Below are positions 41,565-50,210 of a stretch of DNA of 64,000 nt, one piece after another. Under the pieces are notes generated by a model. It was not told the origin of the DNA. It saw only the letters and a program-made list of their open reading frames with translations, and made no database searches. The first letter of the stretch is position 1; every line of letters starts with the position of its first letter. Position numbers and translations under genes: made by a program. Source of the stretch: Anaerolineae bacterium (GTDB lineage Bacteria; Chloroflexota; Anaerolineae; Aggregatilineales; Phototrophicaceae); the NCBI GenBank assembly GCA_022820665.1, contig JAJEFB010000012.1:62001-126000 (forward strand), read 5' to 3'.

Positions 41565-41595
41565 CTTTTCGCTGCCGCCGAGCGGCTGTTACAAT
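41565..41595 (+). promoter_or_regulatory. CTTTTCGCTGCCGCCGAGCG element, copy 2, with TACAAT -10
   Basis: The word at 41565-41584 is identical to 34628-34647; here GCCGC-CGA-GCGGC forms a perfect 5-bp inverted repeat. A TACAAT (41590-41595) follows, with TTTTCG 18 bp upstream as a weak -35, 43 nt before the ATG at 41638. Confidence 0.5.
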
Positions 41596-41637
41596 TGCGC
41601 CGACAGATCAACAGCTTCCGAAAGTGACGACTTGACT

Positions 41638-42495
41638 ATGATGAAAATCAGCGCATTTGGCGACGAAATCGCTGTCGATTTTGCAGAACAACTGCGAGTG
41701 ATGCAGCGCCTGGAAATCCCCTTGATTGATATTCGCGCGGCTTGGGGCGTGAATTGCTCGCAATTCACCGGCGAGCATGTCTCGCGAATCAAAGACCTCT
41801 GCGTCCGCTACCAGATTAAGGTCAGTTGCATGGGCAGCCCGATTGGCAAGTCGCCCATCGAAGACCCGATCGAAATCGAATGCGAGCGCCTGAGGCGTGT
41901 TGGCGCAGTCGCCGATCAGCTCGGCACACGCAACATCCGCATCTTTTCTTTCTATCCTGAAGCCGGCGTCGACGACGCGGCCATGCAATCCGCCATTGAT
42001 CGGCTCGGCAAGCTGACGGATCTCGCGACGTCCTTGGACCTGCAATTGCTCCTGGAAAACGAAAAAGGCGTCGTCGGCGATCTGCCGGAAAACTGCCTGC
42101 AACTGATGAAAGCGATTGATTCGCCAAACTTCCGTTTTATCTGGGATCCCGCCAATTTCGTGCAATGCGGCGCCACCGAACACGTCGACGCCTGGTGGGA
42201 CGCGCTGCATCCCAGCATCGGTTATATCCACATCAAAGACGCGCTTCTGCCCGAGGACGTTTCAAACGGTCATGGCGAGCGCTCCACCGTGAAGGTAGCC
42301 GGCCAGGGTGACGGTCAAGTGAAAGAGTTGCTGGCGAACTTAAAAGCGAGCGGTTACAACGGCGTGCTCTCGCTGGAGCCACACCTGCTGGAAGCGCGGC
42401 ATTCCAGCGGGTTCAGCGGCGCGGATGGCATGGAGATGGCGGTCACTGCCCTGCGCGGCTTGATGGCTGAGGTCGGGATTGCGGAGGGGCGATAG
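41638..42495 (+). CDS. Sugar phosphate isomerase/epimerase (xylose isomerase-like TIM barrel)
   Basis: A 285-residue AP-endonuclease-2/xylose-isomerase-like TIM barrel. Segments LQLLLENEKGVVGD (metal Glu, about residue 140), FIWDPANFVQCG (Asp, about 172), YIHIKDALLPED (His/Lys/Asp, about 198) and YNGVLSLEPHLLEA (Glu, about 240) form the expected metal site. It probably isomerises or epimerises a keto-sugar; the substrate is not identifiable. The ATG at 41638 was chosen; a TTG 6 nt earlier and an ATG 3 nt later are also possible. Confidence 0.85.
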   Translation: MMKISAFGDEIAVDFAEQLRVMQRLEIPLIDIRAAWGVNCSQFTGEHVSRIKDLCVRYQIKVSCMGSPIGKSPIEDPIEIECERLRRVGAVADQLGTRNIRIFSFYPEAGVDDAAMQSAIDRLGKLTDLATSLDLQLLLENEKGVVGDLPENCLQLMKAIDSPNFRFIWDPANFVQCGATEHVDAWWDALHPSIGYIHIKDALLPEDVSNGHGERSTVKVAGQGDGQVKELLANLKASGYNGVLSLEPHLLEARHSSGFSGADGMEMAVTALRGLMAEVGIAEGR

Positions 42496-42661
42496 CGGAC
42501 CGGTGGTCGATGTAATCGGCAATTTCGGTGTTCAGTATCTCTCGGCTACGAGCGGACGTATCAACCGGCTCTTTCGAAGCCAGACCTGCTTGTAGCGCAA
42601 ACTCCGCGAACCTAGCTAGCGATCCGGGCGGGTATTTGGCTTCGCATTCGTCTTGTACCAC
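42443..42661 (-). CDS. Possible small protein or gene fragment of unknown function
   Basis: A 72-codon frame from GTG 42661 reads VVQDECEAKYPPGSLARFAE then FALQAGLASKEPVDTSARSR and EILNTEIADYIDHR, which looks like real protein rather than chance. A stop lies five codons upstream of the GTG and no ribosome-binding site is visible; the last third overlaps the converging isomerase gene. It may be the remnant of a larger or antitoxin-like protein. Not recognised. Confidence 0.28.
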   Translation of the reverse strand: MVQDECEAKYPPGSLARFAEFALQAGLASKEPVDTSARSREILNTEIADYIDHRSAIAPPQSRPQPSSRAGQ

Positions 42662-42673
42662 CGTATACCCGAA

Positions 42674-43312
42674 CTAAACCAAGATCATCACATGCACTTC
42701 CCGCGGACCATGCGCCCCTTTCACCAACTGATGCGCGATATCAGCCGTCTTGCTGGGACCGGAGACGATCGTGGTATTGCTGGCTCGCCGAAAGGCCGGG
42801 TAATCGTCCCGCCGCTGCGCCTCTTCCCAGCTTTCCAAGTCGGGCAGGATTTGCTCCGCCCTCATCAGCGCGATATGCACGTCCGGCAAAAGCGATGTGC
42901 TGCGATAGCGCCCCGCCCCGCTCTCGACGATCAGGCTGCCGGTAGCCGCCAGCGCTGCCGTGACGCCGGTGATTCCCACGCGCGTATCGCCGTCGTCATG
43001 TCGGTCGACCGCCACCCCCAGCGATTCCAACATGCCCTGCAAGCCGTCCATGGGCAACTCCGCTTCGTCCCAACACAAGACTGTCTTGTCCTCGTCGATC
43101 AATTCCATGATCTGTTCAACCGCCTCGTTGGAGGTTACCTGATACACGAAGCAGCCCAGCGCCTCCGCCTCGGATATAAATCTTCGCAGTCGTTCGGCCG
43201 GCGATAGATCTTCCATCGGGATCATACGTCGCCGGTCCTCAATTGGCGCCACATCGGCGAAGGGCTGCCGCGTCGCCCGCAGCTTGCCCAGTATCTGTTC
43301 ACGCGCGCCCAC
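42674..43312 (-). CDS. lutC: Lactate utilization protein C (LUD domain)
   Basis: A 212-residue LUD-domain protein: REQILGKLRATRQPFADVAP start, VGITGVTAALAATGSLIVES (about residue 115) and LLPDVHIALMRAEQILPDL, as in LutC/YkgG. LutABC oxidises L-lactate to pyruvate with iron-sulfur and LUD subunits. The GTG at 43312 has AAGGAA 7 nt upstream and lies 14 bp inside the end of lutB; starts further upstream sit in lutB coding sequence and were rejected. Confidence 0.9.
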   Translation of the reverse strand: MGAREQILGKLRATRQPFADVAPIEDRRRMIPMEDLSPAERLRRFISEAEALGCFVYQVTSNEAVEQIMELIDEDKTVLCWDEAELPMDGLQGMLESLGVAVDRHDDGDTRVGITGVTAALAATGSLIVESGAGRYRSTSLLPDVHIALMRAEQILPDLESWEEAQRRDDYPAFRRASNTTIVSGPSKTADIAHQLVKGAHGPREVHVMILV

Positions 43313-44708
43313 GTTTGCGTTCCTTCCATAGCTGGCGAAAGGGCTTGCTGGCAAACTCCGGGAAATCACGGTGCTTCGTCCAGTTGCCCAGGACGCCGGG
43401 CATGTATTCACCCATGACATGCTGGCCCGCCCGCGCTGCCACGCCGCCCAAATTGAAGCGCGTCGGCGACGTCATGCCGATGGACCACATCTTCATCGCC
43501 ATATCCCAGCCAGCCTTGCTCTCGCCCGCTTGCACCAGGTCCCAGCGCAGATCGAGCAGCATCCGCGGCAAGTCGATATCGACCGGGCACACTTGCTTGC
43601 AGCTGCCGCAAAGACTGCTGGCATGCGGCAAGGGGGTCGCATTTTCCAAACCGACGAATAGCGGCGTCAAGACCGCGCCGATGGGACCGCCATAGACCCA
43701 GCCGTAAGCGTGACCACCCATGGTGCGATAGACCGGGCAGGCGTTTTGACAAGCGCCGCAGCGAATACACGATAGCACTTCGGCATACTTTGTGGCGTAG
43801 ATATCGCTGCGGCCGTTGTCCACCAGGATGACATAAGCATGCTCCGGACCGTCATCTTCATCATCCCGCCGCGGCCCGTTGATGATATTCGTATAAACCG
43901 TCAACTTCTGCCCGGTGGAACTGCTCGGCAGCACTTGCGTCAGGGTCGCGTAATCCTCGACCGTGTCCACCAGCTTTTCGATGCCCACCAGCGCGACATG
44001 CACGCGCGGCAGCGAGGTGCACATGCGGCCGTTGCCCTCGTTCATCACCAAGCCGATGGATCCCGTTTCCGCGATCAGGAAATTGCCGCCGGAAATACCC
44101 ATATCAGCGCCCAAGAAATCTTCGCGCAGCATCCTGCGCGCGAAAGCCACCATTTCCTCGGCATCGTCAGTCGGCTCCATGCCAAGTTCATCCACGAAGA
44201 CATCGCGGATTTCCGCCTTGGTTTTGTGCATGACGGGACCGACGATATGGCTGGGCGTTTCATTCGCAAGCTGGATGATGTATTCGCCCAGGTCGGTTTC
44301 AACCACGCGCAGTCCCGCCGCTTCCATGGCATGGTTGGTGCCCAGTTCTTCGCTGAGCATGCTCTTACTCTTGGTCACGGTTTCTACACCGTGGCGACGC
44401 GCGATGTCCAGCACCAGCTGATTGGCTCCCGCGGCATCAACCGCCCACTCTACCTGGAACCCATTTTTCTTGAGATTGCGCTCGGCTTTTTCCAGCAGAT
44501 CCGGCAAGCGCCGCAGCGCCCGCCGTTTGGCTTCAGCCGCCTGCTGCCGCATGAATTCTCCGTGTTCGTTGCTGTGCGCGAACATGGTATCCAAGCGCTT
44601 GTAATAAGCGGCGCGCGTGCCTTCGCCAACCGCATGCTGCAAATCGTCATTGTGCAAGGCGACATCAGCCAGGGCGATGAAGTTGTTGGATTCAACTGCC
44701 ATCGTCAT
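43299..44708 (-). CDS. lutB: Lactate utilization protein B (iron-sulfur, LUD domain)
   Basis: A 469-residue LutB/YkgF. The N-terminal LUD domain contains KSKSMLSEELGTNHAMEAAG and DMGISGGNFLIAETGSIGLV; two ferredoxin-like motifs follow, CIRCGACQNACPVYR (C-x2-C-x2-C-x3-CP, about residue 315) and LCGSCKQVCPVDIDLP (about 365), for two [4Fe-4S] clusters. The ATG overlaps the lutA stop by 4 bp (ATGA). Confidence 0.94.
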   Translation of the reverse strand: MTMAVESNNFIALADVALHNDDLQHAVGEGTRAAYYKRLDTMFAHSNEHGEFMRQQAAEAKRRALRRLPDLLEKAERNLKKNGFQVEWAVDAAGANQLVLDIARRHGVETVTKSKSMLSEELGTNHAMEAAGLRVVETDLGEYIIQLANETPSHIVGPVMHKTKAEIRDVFVDELGMEPTDDAEEMVAFARRMLREDFLGADMGISGGNFLIAETGSIGLVMNEGNGRMCTSLPRVHVALVGIEKLVDTVEDYATLTQVLPSSSTGQKLTVYTNIINGPRRDDEDDGPEHAYVILVDNGRSDIYATKYAEVLSCIRCGACQNACPVYRTMGGHAYGWVYGGPIGAVLTPLFVGLENATPLPHASSLCGSCKQVCPVDIDLPRMLLDLRWDLVQAGESKAGWDMAMKMWSIGMTSPTRFNLGGVAARAGQHVMGEYMPGVLGNWTKHRDFPEFASKPFRQLWKERKRGRA

Positions 44709-45484
44709 GCGCGTCCTCCATCAAGCCCCTTGGCCAAAACCTCCGCCAGATGAACCACCCGCTTGCGGGACTTGTTGCGCGACAAGCCGCCGTTCATCTG
44801 GGTCAAGCAACTGACATCGCCGGTGACAATGGTATCCGCCGCCGAGGCGTTGATATTATCGACTTTGTTCTTCAACATCGCGTTGCTGATATCCGCCATC
44901 TTCACGCTGAACAAGCCGCCGAATCCGCAGCAAACTTCGCATTCCTTGAGCTCGACCAGCTCGGCGTTGCCCAGATTCGCGATCAATTCCCGCGAGGCTC
45001 GTCCCAAGCCCAAGCCGCGCAAGCCGTGGCAAGCATCGTGCATGGCGAAGCTCTCTTTTTCGGGTAGTTGCAACTGCAGATCGACGATGCCCAAGCCGTC
45101 AACCAGGAACTCGCTGAATTCCCAGGTGATGGCTGCCATGCGCCGCGCCTGCTCATAGAGTTCGCCGTCTTCAGGCTTGAACAAGTGCGGATACTCATGC
45201 CGTACCATAGTAGCGCAAGAGCCGGAGGGCGTGACGATGACCTCGGCGTCCTTGAAAGCCTTGAAGAAATGCACCGCGACAGTCCGAGCTTCATCGCGAT
45301 AGCCGGAGTTGAAGGCCGGCTGCCCGCAACAGGTCTGCGCCATGGGAAAGTCCACGTCCACGCCGATATGCTCCAGGATGTCGACGGCAGACATACCGGT
45401 TTGTGGATAGATCATATCGACGATGCAGGTGACAAAGAGCGAGACGCGCTTGCCAACGGGTGATTCGCGTTCGAGTAAGGCCAT
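44705..45484 (-). CDS. lutA: Lactate utilization protein A (CCG-domain Fe-S subunit)
   Basis: A 259-residue LutA/YkgE with two cysteine-rich CCG domains: TCIVDMIYPQTG ... QTCCGQPAFNSGY (residues about 18-65) and HDACHGLRGLG ... CEVCCGFGGLFSVK (about 150-200). It is first in the lutABC operon. A minus-strand TTGACG lies upstream, but a well-spaced -10 was not found. No lactate permease gene or LutR/GntR regulator gene is adjacent. Confidence 0.94.
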   Translation of the reverse strand: MALLERESPVGKRVSLFVTCIVDMIYPQTGMSAVDILEHIGVDVDFPMAQTCCGQPAFNSGYRDEARTVAVHFFKAFKDAEVIVTPSGSCATMVRHEYPHLFKPEDGELYEQARRMAAITWEFSEFLVDGLGIVDLQLQLPEKESFAMHDACHGLRGLGLGRASRELIANLGNAELVELKECEVCCGFGGLFSVKMADISNAMLKNKVDNINASAADTIVTGDVSCLTQMNGGLSRNKSRKRVVHLAEVLAKGLDGGRA

Positions 45485-45655
45485 GTTTTCCGCTTTTGCT
45501 ATTGCTGTGACCGAACGCCGCCTAGTGTAGCGGAAAGCCGCCCGTCAAGCTATCGTGTACTAAATGAAGTGGATTTCTGTCTATCTTAAGACGACCGGTA
45601 ATTCAGAGAAAAGAAGAGTGTCCAGCGAAAGGCTAAGACATACCGCTACACTGAG

Positions 45656-45910
45656 TCAATCTTCATCCGATACAAATAGCCAGTATCGCCTTGGCATGCA
45701 AAAGGAAGGAAAGCGGCTCTCATAATACTCCCTGACTGCCAAAGGCGGTGTTCCTATACCTCGAATGGTATCATCTGAACCGATCAAACACACTAGGACC
45801 GTGGCGGTAGCATGAAATGCGATGTAGCAAGCAAGCAGTACAATGCCAACCGTTATGATGACGAGCATAAACTTCCTGCGAACTGAATAGCATTTGCGCT
45901 TTTTCTTCAT
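45656..45910 (-). CDS. Small single-pass membrane protein of unknown function
   Basis: An 84-residue frame starting MKKKRKCYSVRRKF, followed by a strong hydrophobic segment LVIITVGIVLLACYIAFHAT (residues about 16-35) and a polar tail ending WLFVSDED. The positive-inside N-terminus and single membrane span look genuine. GGGGG lies about 6 nt before the ATG. It overlaps the end of the frameshifted hypothetical frame upstream. No family recognised. Confidence 0.42.
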   Translation of the reverse strand: MKKKRKCYSVRRKFMLVIITVGIVLLACYIAFHATATVLVCLIGSDDTIRGIGTPPLAVREYYESRFPSFCMPRRYWLFVSDED

Positions 45911-46429
45911 TACTACCCCCTGCTGAAATAATCAGCATATCGCCAGGATTGCCCCAGACGTCCGCTGTACTATCTAGTTCTCTAAGTTGGTCACTGTACA
46001 TACGATTGATCATAGCTGCGATTCTAACGGAACCTTCGACAGTGGCAGCATAATATCCAATGTCCTGTCGTAACTTCCATGGTACGTCGTCGAGCTTGCC
46101 CATCCGAAGCGCTACTTCCTCAATTGTCTCGTTAGTGTGATGTGGCGCAATGATGTTATGTTGCCCTCTTGCCACCAAATCGCCTCCTCCTGCCGCATCA
46201 CGATCTCGGCCGGATTACCCACCTCCGCCAGCAACTGCGCCTCATAAGCCGCGCGCGATTCCGCAGTCTCTGCCGCGCTCGGCAAAGCCACATGCTCCCG
46301 GTTGAATATCTCGTCCAGCAATTTCATCCTGTCGCCGTCCCGCTCGTAAATGTATTGCATCCCCGACGGCGTCACAACGATCAAATACCGCACCCCCAGC
46401 CAGAGCGCCGCGTCAAAGTCCGCTTGCGA
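45771..46429 (-). pseudogene. Frameshifted hypothetical gene, two halves in different frames
   Basis: The first half (minus strand from about 46429 down to 46150) reads DFDAALWLGVRYLIVVTPSG then MQYIYERDGDRMKLLDEIFN and, further on, MRQEEAIWWQEGNI. In the next frame protein-like sequence continues from about 46170: RGQHNIIAPHHTNETIEEVA, LRMGKLDDVPWKLRQDIGYY, MINRMYSDQLRELDSTADVW. A single frameshift near 46150-46170 would join them into one protein of roughly 170 residues. The family is unknown. It is either a broken gene or an assembly/sequencing indel. Confidence 0.45.
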
Positions 46430-46451
46430 GCCAAGACTGATGCGTTACAAT
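46424..46451 (+). promoter_or_regulatory. Sigma-70 promoter of galK
   Basis: TTGCGA (46424-46429) and TACAAT (46446-46451) are separated by 16 bp, with the start expected near 46458 and the ATG at 46487. It overlaps the upstream end of the broken hypothetical gene on the other strand. Confidence 0.55.
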
Positions 46452-46486
46452 TTCAGATAATTGCATCAATGAAAATTGGACAAACT

Positions 46487-47632
46487 ATGTCCCTTTCCGA
46501 CACTGTAAGTCAAGTCTTCCAGAATGAATTCGGCGCAGAGCCGACATTCATCGTGCGCGCGCCGGGGCGGGTCAACCTCATCGGCGAACACACCGATTAC
46601 AACGACGGCTTCGTTTTCCCCATGGCCATCGACCGCGCGACCTTTATCGCCCTGCGTCCGCGCGCCGACAAGCGGGTGCTTGCTATTTCGCCCGACATGG
46701 ACGACCGACGCGACTTCGCGCTGGACGATCTGCGGACTCCGGCAGAAACGGAGTGGATCGACTATCTGGTCGGCGTAGCCTGGGCTTTACAAGAGCGCGG
46801 CTATGATTTGTGCGGCTGGGATGGCGTCGTCAGCGGCGATGTGCCCATCGGCTCGGGATTGTCGTCGTCGGCCGCCTTGGAACTGGCGACGGCGCGCGCC
46901 TTTTATGAGGTCTCCGGTTTCGCATGGGATGCCGCGGCCATGGCGCTAGCTTGTCAAGCCGCCGAGAACGAATGGCTGGGCGTCAAGTGCGGCATCATGG
47001 ACCAGATGATCTCCGCCGCCGGCGTCGAAGATCGCGCCCTGCTCATCGACTGCCGCAGCCTGGAGACCGCCACAGCGCCGTTGCCGCCCGGTACGGTCGT
47101 GGTCATCCTGGATACCAACACGCGCCGCGGCTTGGTCGACTCGGCATACAACGAACGGCGCGCGCAATGCGAGGCGGCGGCGCAGCATTTTGGCGTCAAG
47201 GCATTGCGCGATATGGACCTAGGAACGTTTTTGGAGCGGGAGCAGGAACTCGATAATGTGATCCGCAAACGCGCCAGCCATGTCGTCAGCGAAAATACGC
47301 GCGCGCTGAGCGCCCGCAAAGCCATGGAGGAGGGCGATGCCGACCTGCTTGGTCAATTGATGATCGCCAGCCATATCAGCTTGCGCGACGACTTCGAAGT
47401 ATCCAGCCCGGCGCTGGACGCCATTGTCGATTGCGCCAATGCCGAAGCGGCTTGCTACGGCGCGCGCATGACCGGGGCTGGCTTCGGCGGTTGCGCCGTG
47501 GCGCTGGCGCGAGCCGACGGCGTTGAGACATTCGTGGCTCGCGTCGGCGCCTGCTATCGCGAAGCGACGGGAAACCAGCCCATCATCACCGTCACCGGCG
47601 CGAGCCGCGGCGCGGAAACGATCTATCCCTAG
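46487..47632 (+). CDS. galK: Galactokinase
   Basis: A 381-residue GHMP kinase, equal in length to E. coli GalK (382). The N-terminal APGRVNLIGEHTDYNDGFVF is the galactokinase signature, SGDVPIGSGLSSSAALELAT is the ATP loop, and GARMTGAGFGGCAVALA is the C-terminal GHMP motif. It phosphorylates galactose at C1. The ATG at 46487 aligns with the E. coli start; an ATG at 46469 is possible. No galT or galE gene is adjacent, but the gene is next to (convergent with) a sugar ABC transporter operon. Confidence 0.95.
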   Translation: MSLSDTVSQVFQNEFGAEPTFIVRAPGRVNLIGEHTDYNDGFVFPMAIDRATFIALRPRADKRVLAISPDMDDRRDFALDDLRTPAETEWIDYLVGVAWALQERGYDLCGWDGVVSGDVPIGSGLSSSAALELATARAFYEVSGFAWDAAAMALACQAAENEWLGVKCGIMDQMISAAGVEDRALLIDCRSLETATAPLPPGTVVVILDTNTRRGLVDSAYNERRAQCEAAAQHFGVKALRDMDLGTFLEREQELDNVIRKRASHVVSENTRALSARKAMEEGDADLLGQLMIASHISLRDDFEVSSPALDAIVDCANAEAACYGARMTGAGFGGCAVALARADGVETFVARVGACYREATGNQPIITVTGASRGAETIYP

Positions 47633-47687
47633 AGCGCTGTTCAGATGCAAGGAAAAAGTCCGCTGCCGAACGACGACGCTGAGGAAA

Positions 47688-48575
47688 CTATCCCTTGACC
47701 GCGCCCGCCGTCAGACCTTCCACGATGCGGTTTTGGAAGATCAAGACCAGCGCGACCAAAGGAATGGTGACGACCATAGCCGCCGCCATAATTTCGGCGA
47801 TCGGCTCCTGCTCGGAGAATTCGCCCGAGAATAGAGCGAGAGCTACGGGCACAGTTTGCGCCGAAGGATTGGTAGCGGTGAAGTTAAGGGCGAACAAGTA
47901 TTCGTTCCAGGACTGCACAAAAGCCAGCAAGCCGGTAGTGACGAGGGCGGGCGCGGTCAGCGGCAGCAGGATGAGGCGGAAGGTCTGGAAGGGCGTACAG
48001 CCATCGACCGTGGCCGCTTGTTCGATCTCGGCGGGCAATCCCTTGAAGAAGCTGGTCAATACCCAGACGGTAAATGGCAAGGTGAAAACGGGATAGGTAA
48101 CCAGCAGGGACAAGCCGGTGCCGAAGAAGCCAAGTTGGCGGACGATGGTATACAAGCCTGACAAAATCGAGATGGCTGGGAACATGGTCATGGAGAGCAC
48201 GACGTAGAGCAGGACGACGCGCCCGCGGAAGCGTAGCCGGCCCAGCGCGTAGGCGGCGAAGGAACCGGCGACCAGAGCGAATATCGATGCCGCCGAAGAG
48301 ACCAGCGCTGAATTGCGCAGCGCCAGCAGGAATGAGCCGCCGCGAAAGACGTATTGGTAGTTCTGCAAGGTGGGATTCCGCGGCAGGTAACTGGCGGTTT
48401 GGAACATCTCGTTCTCGGTTTTGAAGGAAGTGGCAAAAGCCCAGTAGAAGGGGAAGAGAGCGTAAACCGCGACTATGATCACCAGGACGTAGAGGAGCGC
48501 TTGTTGCAGCCGCCCTCTCAATTCTTTGGGTGTCATGCCGAAGATGCGGTTGACGCGCGGGGCTTTCTGAACCAT
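47688..48575 (-). CDS. Carbohydrate ABC transporter permease, MalG-like (CUT1)
   Basis: A 295-residue permease with six membrane segments. Typical parts are LFPFYWAFATSFKTENEMFQ, the EAA-type loop EIEQAATVDGCTPFQTFRLI (about residue 190) and the end FQNRIVEGLTAGAVKG. The ATG at 48575 has GGAG 7 nt upstream and begins one base after the stop of the preceding permease gene; a longer start at 48590 overlaps it. It is last gene of the operon and converges with galK. Confidence 0.9.
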   Translation of the reverse strand: MVQKAPRVNRIFGMTPKELRGRLQQALLYVLVIIVAVYALFPFYWAFATSFKTENEMFQTASYLPRNPTLQNYQYVFRGGSFLLALRNSALVSSAASIFALVAGSFAAYALGRLRFRGRVVLLYVVLSMTMFPAISILSGLYTIVRQLGFFGTGLSLLVTYPVFTLPFTVWVLTSFFKGLPAEIEQAATVDGCTPFQTFRLILLPLTAPALVTTGLLAFVQSWNEYLFALNFTATNPSAQTVPVALALFSGEFSEQEPIAEIMAAAMVVTIPLVALVLIFQNRIVEGLTAGAVKG

Positions 48576-48576
48576 T

Positions 48577-50133
48577 TCAAGACTCCACATTCAAAAGGCG
48601 CACGTAAATGAAAGCGAAGACCGAGATGAAGATGAAGATAATCACGCTGATGGCGGAGGCATAGCCATCCTGTTGATTGCTGACGAGCGTTTCGAAGTTG
48701 TATGTGGCCATTGAAAGTTGCTGCCGCCCGAAAAGCACATTGAAGAGGTCGAAGACGCGCAGGGCATCCAGCGTGCGGAAGATGAGGGCGATGGCGATAG
48801 CGGGACGCAGCAAGGGCAGCGTGATCGATAGGAAGCGGCGTATCGGATTGGCGCCATCGACGGAAGCGGCTTCGTAGAGATCGCTGGGTATCACTTGCAA
48901 GCCGGCGAGGAGAAGCAGCGCCATAAAGGGCGCTGTCTTCCAGACATCGACGATGATAGCGGTGGGAATCTGCAATGATGGATCGGACAGCCAAGCCAGC
49001 GGCGCTTCGATGGCGCCCAGGTCCAGCAGAATCTTGTTGAAGATGCCGGCGCTGGTGTCTTTGAGCATCAACTCCCAGAGGCGCGCCGAGATCACTGTCG
49101 GGATCGCCCAGGGCACCAGCATGACCGCGCGCATAGCGCCGCGCCCGCGGAACTTGGAATTGACGATCATCGCCATGAATAAGCCGATAAGCAACTCCAG
49201 CGCGACAGAGATGACGGTGAAGATGACAGTTGTAATGATCGCCTCGATGAAGTCGTCGTCCAAGCCGCTGATCGCCGCCGATTGATCGCCGCCGACCGGT
49301 ACGTTGACAATAGTCCGATAACCAGCGCGCAGCAATTCGCGGTCAATCGACTCCCAGCGAATGCTGCCATTGGCACGAGTATCGCAAGGACCGTCAGTGA
49401 CGCTCTTCTTGCAAGCTACGGTATCAACGCGGAAGGTCAGCAGGTTGAGATAATTCTCCAAGCCGACGAATTGCGGGACCTCGCTGCCGGCGAAGCGCTT
49501 GTCGGTCAAGCTGCGGATGAAAGTTTGCTCGAGCGGGCGCGCGGCGACCAGGACGAAAATGGTCAGCGTGGGGATGAGCATGTTCCAAGCCAGGCGCGTT
49601 TCGCGGCCGAGCAGGGAGTCATCGCCGCTGAACAGCCGATCTATGTTTCGGTTGAGCCAATGCCACAGTCCAAAGGTTATCAGCGCGGCAATTAATGCCG
49701 GCGCAATGGCAGCGCTCATGCTGCCCAGGTCAACCGTTTCCCGGTCCATCGCGGCGCTGTTGACGAAGTTGAAAACCGTGAGCGCGATATAGGCGACAAG
49801 CCCCATGCCCAGCCACAGGATTGCGATGCGCGCCCAATAGGCGACGCGGATATCGCCGCCCCGCAGCCGGACACCGATCGCCATGAAAGCAACGCCCAAA
49901 AGCGCGAAGAGCGCCGAGACGATGATGCCAAAACGTTCAAGATAAATGAGCAAGAATGATGGCGCTTGCGGGTCTTCCTCCGACGGCGTCCAATTCAATG
50001 CCAGTTGAATGGCTTCATCGTTGGCGACTGTCAGAATGAAAAAGATGATTGCCAGCGCGCCAATCACGATCATGACGACGCTGAGCGCAGAAATCTGCAA
50101 TTTGTTTCGAGCGGGATCTGCGGCGTGATGCAT
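48577..50133 (-). CDS. Carbohydrate ABC transporter permease, MalF-like, with long N-terminal extension
   Basis: A 518-residue permease, against about 300 for the family. Residues from about 185 match the CUT1 permease (WNMLIPTLTIFVLVAARPLE, SLYEAASVDGANPIRRF-like EAA loop near 430). Residues 1-180 are an added region with about four hydrophobic segments (ALSVVMIVIGALAIIFFILT, IIVSALFALLGVAFMAIGVR, ILWLGMGLVAYIALTVFNFV, AAIAPALIAALITFGLWHWL). A long external loop (about residues 215-290, with two Cys in CKKSVTDGPC) is also unusual, recalling MalF's large P2 loop. The stop is one base before the next start. Confidence 0.87.
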   Translation of the reverse strand: MHHAADPARNKLQISALSVVMIVIGALAIIFFILTVANDEAIQLALNWTPSEEDPQAPSFLLIYLERFGIIVSALFALLGVAFMAIGVRLRGGDIRVAYWARIAILWLGMGLVAYIALTVFNFVNSAAMDRETVDLGSMSAAIAPALIAALITFGLWHWLNRNIDRLFSGDDSLLGRETRLAWNMLIPTLTIFVLVAARPLEQTFIRSLTDKRFAGSEVPQFVGLENYLNLLTFRVDTVACKKSVTDGPCDTRANGSIRWESIDRELLRAGYRTIVNVPVGGDQSAAISGLDDDFIEAIITTVIFTVISVALELLIGLFMAMIVNSKFRGRGAMRAVMLVPWAIPTVISARLWELMLKDTSAGIFNKILLDLGAIEAPLAWLSDPSLQIPTAIIVDVWKTAPFMALLLLAGLQVIPSDLYEAASVDGANPIRRFLSITLPLLRPAIAIALIFRTLDALRVFDLFNVLFGRQQLSMATYNFETLVSNQQDGYASAISVIIFIFISVFAFIYVRLLNVES

Positions 50134-50210
50134 TGCGATTCCAATAAAGGCTGAAGGGAAGGGAGGATCCCGTAGCTACGGGACCCTCGCGGAATAGATC
50201 TAAGCTTGCC

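Noticed and set aside
40385..41611. 408-codon antisense frame opposite the sulfatase gene
   Set aside because: The sulfatase motifs are intact on the plus strand. The antisense frame shows no family features.
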